Assembly (NCBI RefSeq): GCF_016599715.1
Contig: NZ_CP067019.1
Location: forward strand, 2,542,001-2,606,000
Length of the DNA: 64,000 nt
From: Acinetobacter sp. CS-2
Lineage (GTDB): Bacteria; Pseudomonadota; Gammaproteobacteria; Pseudomonadales; Moraxellaceae
Direction: 5' to 3'
Position numbers and translations under genes: made by a program. Position 1 is the stretch's first letter. Each line of letters begins with the position of its first letter. Positions 9,245 to 19,066 of the stretch are shown in pieces. The notes beneath the pieces are model-generated. The model searched no databases. It was given only the letters and a program-made list of their open reading frames with translations, and was not told the DNA's origin.

Positions 9245-9862
9245 TTATTTACCGTATTTAATCTTATTGCTATGAAAAGTGGGCGAATTTAATAAAAATG
9301 GCCATTCCTTTTGATAATCCAAACCATACTGAAACAGTGAAACCAACATTCGTGCCGTCAATCCCCAAACCACCTCATTTTCCACACGCATGCTGGGAAA
9401 ATACAAAGACTGATGAGCATAACGCACCTCATAGGGAATGGGCGGTGCATTCATTAAGCTACTCAGTGATGCAAAAAAGATTCGATCAATTTCAGCTGGT
9501 TGAGGAATAAGTTCCACTTCAGGCGGAATCAGCCCGACCACAGGTTTGACCAGCATCCCGTTGCGGGCTTTTTGCATGGGCAAATCGCCAATCAGTTGCA
9601 CATCAAATGGATTCAGTGCGGTCTCTTCATAGGCTTCGCGCAAAGCCACCACAATATTACTGGTATCTTGCGGATCTCTTTTCCCCCCCGGAAAAGAAAC
9701 TTCCCCGGCATGATTGGATAAATATAAAGAACGGCGCGTGAGCAAAACTTTGGGATCAGACTCATCAGTAATGGCAATCAGTACAGCTGCATGAGCAGGC
9801 TTGATACGTGTAGAAAAGCGTAACCTGTGCTGTAATAATTGTATTAATGAGTAGTCATCCAT
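9245..9862 (-). CDS. NUDIX hydrolase, CoA-pyrophosphatase-like (NudL family)
   Basis: A 205-residue NUDIX protein. The box reads PGGKRDPQDTS followed by ALREAYEETAL, with GLTARML near the C-terminus as in the CoA diphosphatase subgroup (NudL/YeaB). These cleave CoA and its derivatives to phosphopantetheine and 3',5'-ADP. It pairs with a downstream gamma-carbonic-anhydrase-like gene on one transcript and is divergent from a second NUDIX gene. Substrate assignment is family-based. Confidence 0.8.
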   Translation of the reverse strand: MDDYSLIQLLQHRLRFSTRIKPAHAAVLIAITDESDPKVLLTRRSLYLSNHAGEVSFPGGKRDPQDTSNIVVALREAYEETALNPFDVQLIGDLPMQKARNGMLVKPVVGLIPPEVELIPQPAEIDRIFFASLSSLMNAPPIPYEVRYAHQSLYFPSMRVENEVVWGLTARMLVSLFQYGLDYQKEWPFLLNSPTFHSNKIKYGK

Positions 9863-9981
9863 GCGCTACTGCTCCTGCCTCATGCTTTATTTCATCATAG
9901 CTGAATTTTTATTCCAAAGGATAGAAATGATGCCAAAGTTGCATTTTTCAGTTATGCTGATCAACACCTTTATCATTGACG

Positions 9982-10536
9982 ATGAATATGAATTTCTGTG
10001 TAATTTGCGGACATAAAACAACGGAAAAAATTCCACTCGGCGACCATCAATTACGCCGCGTTTGTACAGATTGCGGCAATATTCATTACGTCAATCCCAA
10101 AGTTATTTGCGGAGCACTGGTGCTGTGGGAAAATAAGGTTTTGCTGTGCCGCCGTGCCATTGAACCGCGTTATGGGCTATGGACCCTGCCCGCAGGTTAT
10201 ATGGAACTGTTTGAAACCATGGAACAGGGCGCTGCCAGAGAAACCCGCGAAGAGGCTGAAGCTGAAGTCGAAATCGAACAGCTCTACTGTATGTACAATA
10301 TTCCCCGAATTGGACAAATTTACGTTCTGTTCAAGGCTAATCTCGTCAATGGCATATTCGGTGCTGGTGAAGAAACCATTGAGTCGCGTTTATTTGATGA
10401 ACATGAAATTCCTTGGTCTGAACTGGCTTTTCCCAGCGTAGAACGGACCTTAAGACATTATTTTGAGGATCGTAAAACTGCTTCATTCAGCATGCATTTA
10501 GAAACTTTAGGTACCCGCTTAGATCATACTGGTTAA
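9982..10536 (+). CDS. NUDIX hydrolase with N-terminal zinc ribbon
   Basis: A protein of about 184 residues. The N-terminus holds a small zinc ribbon (CVICG and CTDCG, about residues 5-30). The NUDIX box follows as GYMELFETMEQGAARETREE. This architecture occurs in NADH-pyrophosphatase-like and related NUDIX proteins with an unfixed substrate. The start is uncertain: ATG at 9982 or 9988, or TTG at 9976, none with a clear ribosome site. It is divergent from the NudL-like gene, with about 120 bp between them for two promoters. Confidence 0.8.
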   Translation: MNMNFCVICGHKTTEKIPLGDHQLRRVCTDCGNIHYVNPKVICGALVLWENKVLLCRRAIEPRYGLWTLPAGYMELFETMEQGAARETREEAEAEVEIEQLYCMYNIPRIGQIYVLFKANLVNGIFGAGEETIESRLFDEHEIPWSELAFPSVERTLRHYFEDRKTASFSMHLETLGTRLDHTG

Positions 10537-10563
10537 AGATGCGATAAATTTGCAATTTAATAA

Positions 10564-10590
10564 AAAGCCCATCATATGATGGGCTTTATT
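10564..10590. terminator. Bidirectional terminator between NUDIX gene and filF
   Basis: A perfect palindrome AAAGCCCATCAT / ATGATGGGCTTT (12-bp arms) with A- and T-rich flanks. It lies between the convergent NUDIX gene and filF and can end both transcripts. Confidence 0.85.
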
Positions 10591-10596
10591 TTTTGC

Positions 10597-12555
10597 TTAC
10601 TTCTTTTTGACTGTATAACACGGAGCCAAAGCAAAAGTTAAACTGCCTCCACTTAACTTCGCAAGATCTGCATCTTGAGAAGTGTGCGATGTATTATTGG
10701 TATTATAAACTTTCTGGAAACTTGATAATGAGTTTGCCCATTTTACCGTACCAACAGCAGAGTCTTTAAATGTAATATCAGCCGCACCCGAAGTAAGATT
10801 TAATAAGTTAGCTACATTAAGTAAAGCACCACCCACCACAATACTATCACCAGATGTTGAAGTCTTGATATTGGTATTCATTCCCACTAAAGCACCGTCA
10901 ATTTTTTTCAAGTTTGCATTTGCCAATACCATACGCAAGGAAATATTCTTATCATTGGTGAAAGCACGAGAAACTGTACCAATCCGGTATTGTTGAACTC
11001 CATACTGGTCTATATAAGTGGATGAATTAAAGCCTGTGGTATCACAAGCGCTTTTTCCTGAAGCCAACTCCTGATCCAAAGCAGTACTCATATCATCTTC
11101 AGTATAACCAGGCTTCATATTGGTTCGAATGTTGCCTTTTTCATCAATCACTATTCCCAATACAACGTCTTTCACGCTGGTATCGGTAAATTTAAAGGTC
11201 AAATTTGCGTACATCGGGAATATATAAGCTTCGCCAGATTTCACATTATTAATGGATTTAAAAACCCTTTTATCTAGATAAGTGATAGGAAAGGTTTTAT
11301 ATAAATCGAGTGTACCATTAAAATTTTCGCTGCCAATGGTCTGCCTCCATAGACCAAAATCCAGCTTATCAGCTGCAGTGACTTCTGTTTTCCTAGTAAG
11401 CAACTTATAGAATGCTTCTTTGCCGGCAATCATATAATCATTATATAAAGTGCCCTGATAAATACTTAAAGGTGTAGTGACTTGATCGACCTGAAAATCA
11501 AAATTTTGATCAATTTTCTTGGTTACCGGATTAATCCAATGCTCTTGTGCATTTGCAGTCATTCGAATCGGTCGGGTGGTGGTCAGCAATTTGGTATTTA
11601 ATCCACCTAATGTCGAAGTGCCACTGATGCCTGGACCACGCCATTGTATGCCACTACCAAAAGTATAACCGTCACGATCGGTAATCAACATGAAATGTCC
11701 TAACAGATGCTGCGTTGAGCTGTCCTGAGGATTACACGTATCTTTATTACAACCAACTAAACCATCTGAACCACTTAAACTACTAATCACTCCAGAGGTT
11801 GAAAATAATGAAAATTCCGGTTGATATACCCCGGCATTCGCAATATTCATCAACATACTGACAGTAGAAAATGCCTGCTCATTGGTTATATTTGAAATAT
11901 TAATCCAAGGTTGGATCAATAATTCAAAATCGGAATCTGTGGTATTTGCAAAGGTTTCTTGAGGAATTGACTGACTGATTCTCTCCAAATCTACCCGCAT
12001 TTGATCCGTAATATATAAGGCTTGGATATCGGCTGGATCAGCAATCCCCCCATTTTGTAGCGCAAGTGCCTGTAATATTTTTGCCAACCGCATAGCGACC
12101 TTCACGGTGCTATCACTGGCATCCAGAGACTTAGCTGGTGTACCAGAAATTCCGGAGGCAATGTCCAAAATAGTCAAACGAGGCAATTGTGAAGTACTTA
12201 CCTTGGCAATTTTATTTAGGTCTAGCGTTCCCAAATTAATTTGCTTATCTTTTTCCCCCTTCAGGAAGAAAGTAATTTTGTCACCGACTTTACATGCCCC
12301 GGTTGCTGCTCCATCTTTCAAATCTAAAGTGGTTACAAAGCTATTTTTAGTATCACTACTACAAGTAAAATTTAATCCATTTAATGGATAATCCAAGGCA
12401 AATCCAAGACATCCACTAGCACCTATCGTACACGTTCCATTCGTTGTACTACCTTCATAAACTTCAGGAATAACATTGGCACTTTCACCACCACACCCCG
12501 TTAAAGCTGCCATCAATGTGGTGAGGGCAAAAGGGAGTAAATATTTATTTTTCAT
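10597..12555 (-). CDS. filF: Lipoprotein FilF, surface-fibre assembly protein
   Basis: A 652-residue lipoprotein: MKNKYLLPFALTTLMAALTGC with lipobox LTGC and acylated Cys at about 21. The rest is soluble, with small Cys pairs and no catalytic motif recognised. It is the last gene of the fil operon, and the order FilA-F is the Acinetobacter gene order, which is the basis of the name. The family is annotated as a pilus or fibre assembly protein, but a molecular role is not established here. It starts 21 nt after filE and ends before a terminator. Confidence 0.75.
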   Translation of the reverse strand: MKNKYLLPFALTTLMAALTGCGGESANVIPEVYEGSTTNGTCTIGASGCLGFALDYPLNGLNFTCSSDTKNSFVTTLDLKDGAATGACKVGDKITFFLKGEKDKQINLGTLDLNKIAKVSTSQLPRLTILDIASGISGTPAKSLDASDSTVKVAMRLAKILQALALQNGGIADPADIQALYITDQMRVDLERISQSIPQETFANTTDSDFELLIQPWINISNITNEQAFSTVSMLMNIANAGVYQPEFSLFSTSGVISSLSGSDGLVGCNKDTCNPQDSSTQHLLGHFMLITDRDGYTFGSGIQWRGPGISGTSTLGGLNTKLLTTTRPIRMTANAQEHWINPVTKKIDQNFDFQVDQVTTPLSIYQGTLYNDYMIAGKEAFYKLLTRKTEVTAADKLDFGLWRQTIGSENFNGTLDLYKTFPITYLDKRVFKSINNVKSGEAYIFPMYANLTFKFTDTSVKDVVLGIVIDEKGNIRTNMKPGYTEDDMSTALDQELASGKSACDTTGFNSSTYIDQYGVQQYRIGTVSRAFTNDKNISLRMVLANANLKKIDGALVGMNTNIKTSTSGDSIVVGGALLNVANLLNLTSGAADITFKDSAVGTVKWANSLSSFQKVYNTNNTSHTSQDADLAKLSGGSLTFALAPCYTVKKK

Positions 12556-12576
12556 CCGAGTTCTCTTCTTATATCC

Positions 12577-13785
12577 TTAGCGAATTGCTATTAATTTTAA
12601 TTGACCCTGATTGGTGAGTGCTTTGTTTTCTAGATCTATCGCACTGGCTAAAGGAGTCAACAACATATATCGGCTTTGAGAAGGAATATGAATGATTCCT
12701 TCAATTTTTTCATGGCTAGTAAATGACTCGGCAGTTTCATGATTTTTAAAGCCTCCTGCTCCCTCAAGTACACATCCATTGGTATCTAGAAAAACCACAA
12801 ATGGCCAATAAAAGGTCGGATTCTGTTGTCGCGAAGCATAAGAGTTAATCTGCACATTCTGAATTGCATTGGAAATCTTCACAATTTCAAAATCAAAATG
12901 CTCTTTTAATGGTGCACGTGGCCAGACATTGACTTCCTTATCCAGACTGACTGTTTTCGCATTTTTAATTTTTTTGTCCTGAATACATTGTTGACCTAAA
13001 CTATTCACAGCATCAGCCTGGGAAACCCGGTAATAAGTCGATGACAAGGTAATAGGACCACTATCCTGTTTTTGATTCTTTTTAAAAAATGATTGCAGCA
13101 GAGATTTACTCACCCCTTTTTCACGCTCGACCATTTGTAAGCGTGTCGCTCCATGCTTGGTATCAATGATGCCTTCCGGCATAGCATAAAAACGTTTTTT
13201 CCCTTCCAGATTAAATTCCTTGTCTTCCAGGTATTCATTTTTTATATATTGCGTACCATCAACCGTGACATAGTTTTCTGCATCTTTAGCTTCTTTCAGT
13301 TCTTTAGGCGTACTGGTAGCGAGAGGTACAATTTCTTCCACCGTTTTAGGCAGGGGTTGAGGCTGTGCTAAAACTTTTTGCTTTTTCTCAGTTTCAGGTT
13401 CTAGATAGGTCGATTGCGGTATTTTAGCTGTATCTACTTGGGTAGAAGCTTTTTTTGTAAGGCTTTGGATTGCTACTTTATTTTTCACCGGTAATTGCGA
13501 TAATGTTGTAGTTTGAGTTGTAATAACCTTGATGTCTGGCTGATTATTGGGGGAATGAGTGACCGAGTGAGTTTCTTGAACTCTCCTCTCTACTGAGGAA
13601 GATTTACTTCCTTCAGTTTCTTTATTTTTGGGCGCAGATTTTTGTTGCACGACCATAGGCCTACCATCTGGCCCAATAATGGTGTAAAACTCTCCCGCAT
13701 GAGAAAAAGATAACTGCACCACACATAGCGTAAGTATCGATTTCACCCATAAATTCCCTTTCATTATTTTCAATTTCTCTACCAT
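12577..13785 (-). CDS. filE: FilE, periplasmic/secreted fil-operon protein
   Basis: A 402-residue protein with an N-terminal hydrophobic signal (about residues 14-29, ending SHA). The first part after the signal is rich in Ser, Thr, Gln and Lys and looks disordered (about 45-160). A folded part of no recognised family follows. It overlaps the end of filD by 7 nt (ATGGTAG), so it is coupled to it. An in-frame ATG at 13764 would give a shorter, cleaner signal peptide, so the start is uncertain. The name comes from operon order, not from a known domain. Confidence 0.7.
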   Translation of the reverse strand: MVEKLKIMKGNLWVKSILTLCVVQLSFSHAGEFYTIIGPDGRPMVVQQKSAPKNKETEGSKSSSVERRVQETHSVTHSPNNQPDIKVITTQTTTLSQLPVKNKVAIQSLTKKASTQVDTAKIPQSTYLEPETEKKQKVLAQPQPLPKTVEEIVPLATSTPKELKEAKDAENYVTVDGTQYIKNEYLEDKEFNLEGKKRFYAMPEGIIDTKHGATRLQMVEREKGVSKSLLQSFFKKNQKQDSGPITLSSTYYRVSQADAVNSLGQQCIQDKKIKNAKTVSLDKEVNVWPRAPLKEHFDFEIVKISNAIQNVQINSYASRQQNPTFYWPFVVFLDTNGCVLEGAGGFKNHETAESFTSHEKIEGIIHIPSQSRYMLLTPLASAIDLENKALTNQGQLKLIAIR

Positions 13786-15443
13786 CGTGTTCTATAGTTC
13801 AAGCCTAAAATTGTGACTTTGGTATTCGTTTTAACATTTAAACCTGCATATGGATTTAGTAGAATATTATTCACACCCGTTTGGTTTGCTAAACTACTGG
13901 TATTTGCTGGAATGTTATCTTTACTGCGTAAGAAACCAATCGATAAATCCAGATCGGTATCTGCATCGAAACGATAACCTACCCCCAAGCCGAACAATTG
14001 TGCATTGTTAATCGGCACCATTGTATTTCGCTTATTATCAGGAATTGCACTAGTACGCGGTTCATATCCGGCACGTAATTTCAGACGATCTGTTGCAGAA
14101 TATTCCAGACCTATCCCATAATTCCAAGGTGAAGTAAATTGCAGTGGAAGTGCCAGAGAAGAATCACCAATATTTTCAGAAAGTAATTTGGCAATTTTTA
14201 ATGCTGAAATTTGTCGGTCAAATTCAAATTTAAACTTGTCCCACGCTTTATAGTCTGTCCAGCCCACATCAAAATTGACTTGTAAATCAGGTAAAAGCTT
14301 ATATTTTATTCCTGCTTGAAAATGGGCTGGATATTCAAAATCCATTGAAACCAGACCTGACTCACTTGCAGGAATATTATTAGGAAACCCCAAAATTGCC
14401 GCAAGAATTTGACCTGTAGGAGATGACATTAAACCATTGATCAGCTCACGTGGTGCCTTTGCGTTATCAATGTGATATTTACCTTTCAAACGCATTTTTG
14501 CCGCACTTTGATATACCATACCAAAGCTAAAATCCTCAGTCGGTTCCCACAATACGCCCAGGTTATAACTTGGGCTAAGTGATTGTTCCAGAGCAAGCTG
14601 CATTTGCCCGAACCTGCCAAATGGGTTCATACCTTCTTGGGCATTACATATACCTAACAACAGAATGTCAGTAATAATGTCCGAGTTTTCTTTAAAAGGT
14701 GTACAAACGACCTCATCAATCATTCGTAACATACCAATTAATTCATTGGGAAAACGCAAATCCGTTTTTAAACCAATGGCTTGGTATGACATACCTATAG
14801 AAGCACCCACGGATAACTCATCATTCACTTGATAGGCAATAGATGGAGATAAATAGGTAATCCTTTCTAGAGCAACCTGTTGCCCCATGTAATTCGCAGG
14901 ATTGCCATTTTCCGCACCAAAACCGGCAACCAAAGGTGCATACATTGCAGTTGCAAAAGTTGTTTTTGAACCTGGTGGATTGTAAGCAATACCTGCTGTA
15001 GGTGCAGCCATGGGTAGACCTTCACCAAGATCCACCATTTTTTTTAATACTGGGACGTATAGACTGACGTATTCAACATCCCCATTCACTGTGCCTTTAA
15101 AGTCTGTACATAAATCGGAAGAAATCTCTGGCCCGTCATTACACACCATCGGGTCATCTGAATAGCCAAATACGTTATAACCAGCAGGAACAGAAAATTC
15201 CCGTTGGATATCAAAATTAGCAAGAATCCCCTGCACATCGGTTTGCAGACCTTCAATTTTGGTCAAAGCTGCAGGGTTAAAATGAATTGCACTAATACCA
15301 GGAGGATCTGCAGTAACCGCATTTCCCATACTCAATGATCTGACATCAACAGATAAGTTAGTACCTAATTGAGCGAAAGTTGCACTTGAACAGCCCGAGA
15401 CGATAATTGCTGCAGCTAACGGGCGAAGTCGAATCTTATACAT
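13779..15443 (-). CDS. filD: FilD, OmpP1/FadL-type outer-membrane beta-barrel protein
   Basis: A 554-residue protein with signal peptide (cleavage after ATFA) and the FadL-like hatch segment: SLSMGNAV followed by ISAIHFNPAALTKIEG, typical of OmpP1/FadL proteins. Alternating hydrophobic strands follow to a C-terminal aromatic residue (Trp). FadL-type barrels move hydrophobic substrates through the outer membrane. In the fil operon it may instead serve export or anchoring, which is inferred. It sits 12 nt after filC and overlaps filE. Confidence 0.82.
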   Translation of the reverse strand: MYKIRLRPLAAAIIVSGCSSATFAQLGTNLSVDVRSLSMGNAVTADPPGISAIHFNPAALTKIEGLQTDVQGILANFDIQREFSVPAGYNVFGYSDDPMVCNDGPEISSDLCTDFKGTVNGDVEYVSLYVPVLKKMVDLGEGLPMAAPTAGIAYNPPGSKTTFATAMYAPLVAGFGAENGNPANYMGQQVALERITYLSPSIAYQVNDELSVGASIGMSYQAIGLKTDLRFPNELIGMLRMIDEVVCTPFKENSDIITDILLLGICNAQEGMNPFGRFGQMQLALEQSLSPSYNLGVLWEPTEDFSFGMVYQSAAKMRLKGKYHIDNAKAPRELINGLMSSPTGQILAAILGFPNNIPASESGLVSMDFEYPAHFQAGIKYKLLPDLQVNFDVGWTDYKAWDKFKFEFDRQISALKIAKLLSENIGDSSLALPLQFTSPWNYGIGLEYSATDRLKLRAGYEPRTSAIPDNKRNTMVPINNAQLFGLGVGYRFDADTDLDLSIGFLRSKDNIPANTSSLANQTGVNNILLNPYAGLNVKTNTKVTILGLNYRTRW

Positions 15444-15455
15444 ACGACTACCCTC

Positions 15456-16691
15456 TTAGCGTAGTTTCTTACCGAAACCTAAAATATCCAGTGGGAATGA
15501 CAAACCTAAAGATACATCTGGCGCATCTTCTGTCAGGCCTATACCCACAGTCCCATTGACAATAGTTTCAGGTGAAACACGAACACCCAATGAAATTGCT
15601 AAAGTGGAGCTGGTCTGGTCAGCTGGTGAATAACTCTCACCCGAAGTATAAGTAAATTCTGAACCGGTATTAAAACTTTGCTGATATGACATCGTCATAG
15701 ACACATCATAGTTAAATGAATAGGCAAAACCTAAAGCAAAACCTCCACTGATCCCAGGTTGAAACTCATCCAGTACTCGTAAACCACGACGTTGATTTAA
15801 ACCCGTTTCTTTAAAGCCATAATTGGCAGATACGGAAGCAAACAATACCACTGGATCGATATATTTACGCGTACTTGCACCAATCCCTGCAGAGTAATAA
15901 CCTTTACCGGTTGCTAGATCATTAGTCGCATTAATTTCATAAGGACTATCACCAGTTTTAGTAGAAATATTACCGAATAAGATCAGGGGTAGTCTGCCAG
16001 CTTTTAGAGGGAAAGGCTCCCAACGCGTACCAAAAGAAATATCACCTAGACCTGCTGTAGAAGTATCTTTTAATAAATCTGTTTTAGCGACTAAAGGTAC
16101 TGAAGCCGTAAAGGTTAAATTATCTAGAATGCCATACTGCGCAGTAAATGTATTGGTAACAGAATGGGTCGCATTTTCTTGAACACGGAGTTGATACAGT
16201 TGTCCACTCGCCATTTCAGCATCAATCTGTGTATCACGATAATAGGTATAATCAATATCGTAATAAGATGAAATCTCACCTTTTTTAATTAAAGAATATT
16301 GTCTTTCATTTGAGGTAAAGACTTCTTGTAAGTTAGCTTCTTTACTTGCATCCCCTTCTTGCTGCTGTAAAGCAGAAGAAGCTTGCTCATTTGCATTAAC
16401 AGGTTGTGGCTGTGCCGCTGGAGCACTATCGGCAGATGAGGTTGCTGCTGGCTCTTCAACCTGTTCATCAACCACTTCATATTCACCGAGTGCTGACTCT
16501 TCCACTTGAACATTTGCGGTTACTTCAGGTTGTACATTTGCAGACTGTGATGCTGTAGATTGAACTTCTGTTTCCTGCTGATCTACAACCTCGTATTCTC
16601 CGAGTGCCGGTTCTTCAGCTGCATATACCCCCCCTATTGCCATTTGAACACTCAAAGCCAATAAAGTTTTGTTCATCCATTTACGATTCAT
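15456..16691 (-). CDS. filC: FilC, fil-operon outer-membrane beta-barrel-like protein
   Basis: A 411-residue protein with signal peptide (about 1-24) and a low-complexity segment with a repeated sequence: ALGEYEVVD occurs twice (near residues 29-37 and 68-76), separated by Gln/Glu-rich linkers. The rest reads as alternating beta strands, as in a transporter-like outer-membrane barrel (DUF-type). The start is the ATG preceded by GGTGGGATGG. It is separated from filB by 47 nt and lies 12 nt before filD. Role is inferred from operon membership. Confidence 0.72.
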   Translation of the reverse strand: MNRKWMNKTLLALSVQMAIGGVYAAEEPALGEYEVVDQQETEVQSTASQSANVQPEVTANVQVEESALGEYEVVDEQVEEPAATSSADSAPAAQPQPVNANEQASSALQQQEGDASKEANLQEVFTSNERQYSLIKKGEISSYYDIDYTYYRDTQIDAEMASGQLYQLRVQENATHSVTNTFTAQYGILDNLTFTASVPLVAKTDLLKDTSTAGLGDISFGTRWEPFPLKAGRLPLILFGNISTKTGDSPYEINATNDLATGKGYYSAGIGASTRKYIDPVVLFASVSANYGFKETGLNQRRGLRVLDEFQPGISGGFALGFAYSFNYDVSMTMSYQQSFNTGSEFTYTSGESYSPADQTSSTLAISLGVRVSPETIVNGTVGIGLTEDAPDVSLGLSFPLDILGFGKKLR

Positions 16692-16738
16692 ATTCCATCC
16701 CACCATTTTTATTTTTTTAATCTACTTACTTTTATACT

Positions 16739-17578
16739 TTATTTACTTTTGTAATAAAGACGTAAAAAATTATATGTCGATTCCCCAAATTTTTCCGAGT
16801 CTTCATTTAAATTCTTGTCTAAACGAATCGTTGATGCCTTATTGGCAATTTTATCCATATAGAACTGCGGATATTGCATGTTAACGAAAGCATAGCGATT
16901 GACAGTTGCATCTTCGACATGTCGTAAGTCTGTATCCTGAAGTGCTAATAAACTTTTTCTCTTTTCAGGTGCGACATTAATTAAAAATAGGGTGTTGTTT
17001 TCCCAGATATCCTTGAAACGTGTTTCATCGAAACTAATATTACCCACTGCAGGGTCAGCTACATAAACACGGCCATTCTTGTATGCTTTAAACACCACAA
17101 AATGTTTAAATCCTGCATAAGAAATTGGCACAATGGCTGGTTGTCCCTGTTTCACTAAATCGGAAAATTCGCCTTTATATCCCCCGCTTTCGAAACCGAT
17201 TGCTCCGACAAAGCGTTTCATATCAAGTAAGGAAAAACTACGTCGCTCGACGATTTTCTCGGTCTCACCAAATTTAAGCAAACCATTCATAACTTGTTGT
17301 TCTGTCATGGTTACACCAACATCAACATAACCATTTAACAAGGTCGTTAATGCTGCTGATCCACAGCTATAGTCATAAGCTTGATGTACAATACCCCTAA
17401 ATTGATCTTCTACAGCAGGTTTAATGAGGACTGCTTCTCTATGCATTCGAGTGAATGAATCTTGGCGAGAGTCTAAGGTTTCAGTGTAATACACAGCTTC
17501 CGCTGGCTTTTTTTTAATTTCAAAGGCTTCTTTGGCAGCGTAATACATCAATGCCGAGCCTAACGCGATCTCTAACAT
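16739..17578 (-). CDS. filB: FilB, C39-family peptidase (bacteriocin-processing-like)
   Basis: A 279-residue protein. It starts with a hydrophobic segment (about 3-15) that may anchor it. Peptidase_C39 motifs follow: catalytic Cys in QAYDYSCGSAALTTLLNG, His in GFKHFVVFKAY and Asp in VYVADPAVGN. C39 peptidases cleave leader peptides, classically after a double Gly. In the fil operon it would be expected to process or export a FilA-like substrate, but FilA here has an ordinary signal peptide, so the target is uncertain. A transcription terminator lies between it and filA. Confidence 0.85.
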   Translation of the reverse strand: MLEIALGSALMYYAAKEAFEIKKKPAEAVYYTETLDSRQDSFTRMHREAVLIKPAVEDQFRGIVHQAYDYSCGSAALTTLLNGYVDVGVTMTEQQVMNGLLKFGETEKIVERRSFSLLDMKRFVGAIGFESGGYKGEFSDLVKQGQPAIVPISYAGFKHFVVFKAYKNGRVYVADPAVGNISFDETRFKDIWENNTLFLINVAPEKRKSLLALQDTDLRHVEDATVNRYAFVNMQYPQFYMDKIANKASTIRLDKNLNEDSEKFGESTYNFLRLYYKSK

Positions 17579-17734
17579 ATCTTCTGACTTTTCTAGTTAT
17601 CGGCATGACGTGCCTTTGCTCATTATTTTTCTAGAGTTATTACTCTACATCCATGTAAAAAGGAAGATAACCTTTTTTATAAAAAAAAACAGCTTTTTTT
17701 TAGTTTATTTGAAAAATTTAACATTATTTTTGTA

Positions 17735-17766
17735 AAAAAAAGCGCGTGATTTCACGCGCTTTTTTC
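17735..17766 (-). terminator. Strong terminator-like hairpin between filA and filB
   Basis: Stem of about 12 bp, AAAAGCGCGTGA / TCACGCGCTTTT, with a 2-nt centre and poly-T on the minus strand. It sits just after filA inside the operon, so it would lower expression of filB-filF relative to the abundant subunit. Confidence 0.85.
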
Positions 17767-17775
17767 AATTCGAAA

Positions 17776-18810
17776 TTAATGACCAGAAATACTAATCATA
17801 GAACCTTTATCATAACTAGCACCGTAGAATGTTTGCAAACCTTGAACTTCTACATCACCAATAGAACCAGCAGTACGGCTACCTAAATGAATGCCTTTAA
17901 CATAATTATCAATTTTGTCATTTGTGCTTACAATACGCACAAAGCCTTTATTCGCTGCCGACTCACCAAATACACTTACACTTGCTTTCATAGTTAAGTT
18001 TGTTGAATTGGCATCAGCAACTTTAATGCTTTCAATAAAGATTTCCCCTGGACCTGTAGTACTAATTGGACCAGCAGTTGGGTGAACTGCAACCACAGCA
18101 CCATTTGTTGAATTATCTAAAATACCTAGGTTCTTGATTTCAAGACCACCCTGCATTACAGAATCCAATTTAATCATGGCACCTTGAGGCGCTGCACCCA
18201 ATTGAATATTGGCAGTCATTTTACCTGTTTTAACAGACAAACCACTTAAAATCGCATTGTAGTTAGAATCATTACCGCCACGACGGATATTAACAGCAGG
18301 ATCATTTGCACCAGATGCTGTTACACCAATCTCACCAATATGGATTTCCAAACCAGAAACTTGAGCTGCAATGTTGATAAATGCTGTATTACCACTCCCT
18401 GAACCAGCATCGCTATCAATTTGCAAATCAGCAAGGTTACCAGTAGCTAATAATGATTGGTAGTTTGCACCAATAAAAATACCTTGGTCTTTACGATCAA
18501 TGGTACCACCATTGGTTAATGTAATTGTTTCTGAGTTTTTTGCACCCTTGATTGAAATAGCACCCGCATTACCAGTACCGCCTAAAGCAGTAGTAGGAAT
18601 AACTGTACCAGTAGCATCTTTAGTACTTAAACCATCATTATCATGAACGAATAATTTATCGATCGTAATTCTAGAAATACCGATCCCGATGTTAATACCA
18701 TCTTGACCAGTAGTAGCACCCAATGAAGCATCATCCATTGCTTGCATTGCCATCGCATTTGCGCTAATTGCTAATGAAGAAACTAAAGCAAGTTTAGTAA
18801 ATTTTTTCAT
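17776..18810 (-). CDS. filA: FilA, putative major fibre subunit
   Basis: A 344-residue secreted protein with signal peptide (MKKFTKLALVSSLAISANAM) and a sequence rich in Gly, Ala, Asn, Thr and Ile, with repeated short beta motifs as in a beta-helix-like fibre protein. It is the first gene of the fil operon, separated by a hairpin from filB. In Acinetobacter it is regarded as the subunit of thin surface fibres. The ATG has GGGAGA about 8 nt upstream. A TTG start five codons upstream is less likely. Confidence 0.8.
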   Translation of the reverse strand: MKKFTKLALVSSLAISANAMAMQAMDDASLGATTGQDGINIGIGISRITIDKLFVHDNDGLSTKDATGTVIPTTALGGTGNAGAISIKGAKNSETITLTNGGTIDRKDQGIFIGANYQSLLATGNLADLQIDSDAGSGSGNTAFINIAAQVSGLEIHIGEIGVTASGANDPAVNIRRGGNDSNYNAILSGLSVKTGKMTANIQLGAAPQGAMIKLDSVMQGGLEIKNLGILDNSTNGAVVAVHPTAGPISTTGPGEIFIESIKVADANSTNLTMKASVSVFGESAANKGFVRIVSTNDKIDNYVKGIHLGSRTAGSIGDVEVQGLQTFYGASYDKGSMISISGH

Positions 18811-19066
18811 TTCGTACTCTCCCAAGAGTATTATTTTTTTGATTGTTAACTACTCGATTTCACTAATTGTTTTTTATTTTTTGACAATAGTGAGGCTTTC
18901 CTTGAGCAGCTGGTTTGCCCTAGCTAAGTTATCTCTGTGTCATTTTTTGTTCAACTGCTGTTGGTCGCAATCTGCATGTTACCGATAAACGGTATTTACA
19001 GTTTTTATGCATCAACAATGTTATAGAATAGACCATCTATGTATCGAATTTATTAAGTCACGTCGT

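Noticed and set aside
17776..18810. FilA as a type IV pilin or chaperone-usher subunit
   Set aside because: It has no prepilin peptidase site and no usher or chaperone gene is near. It is treated as a fibre subunit of its own kind.
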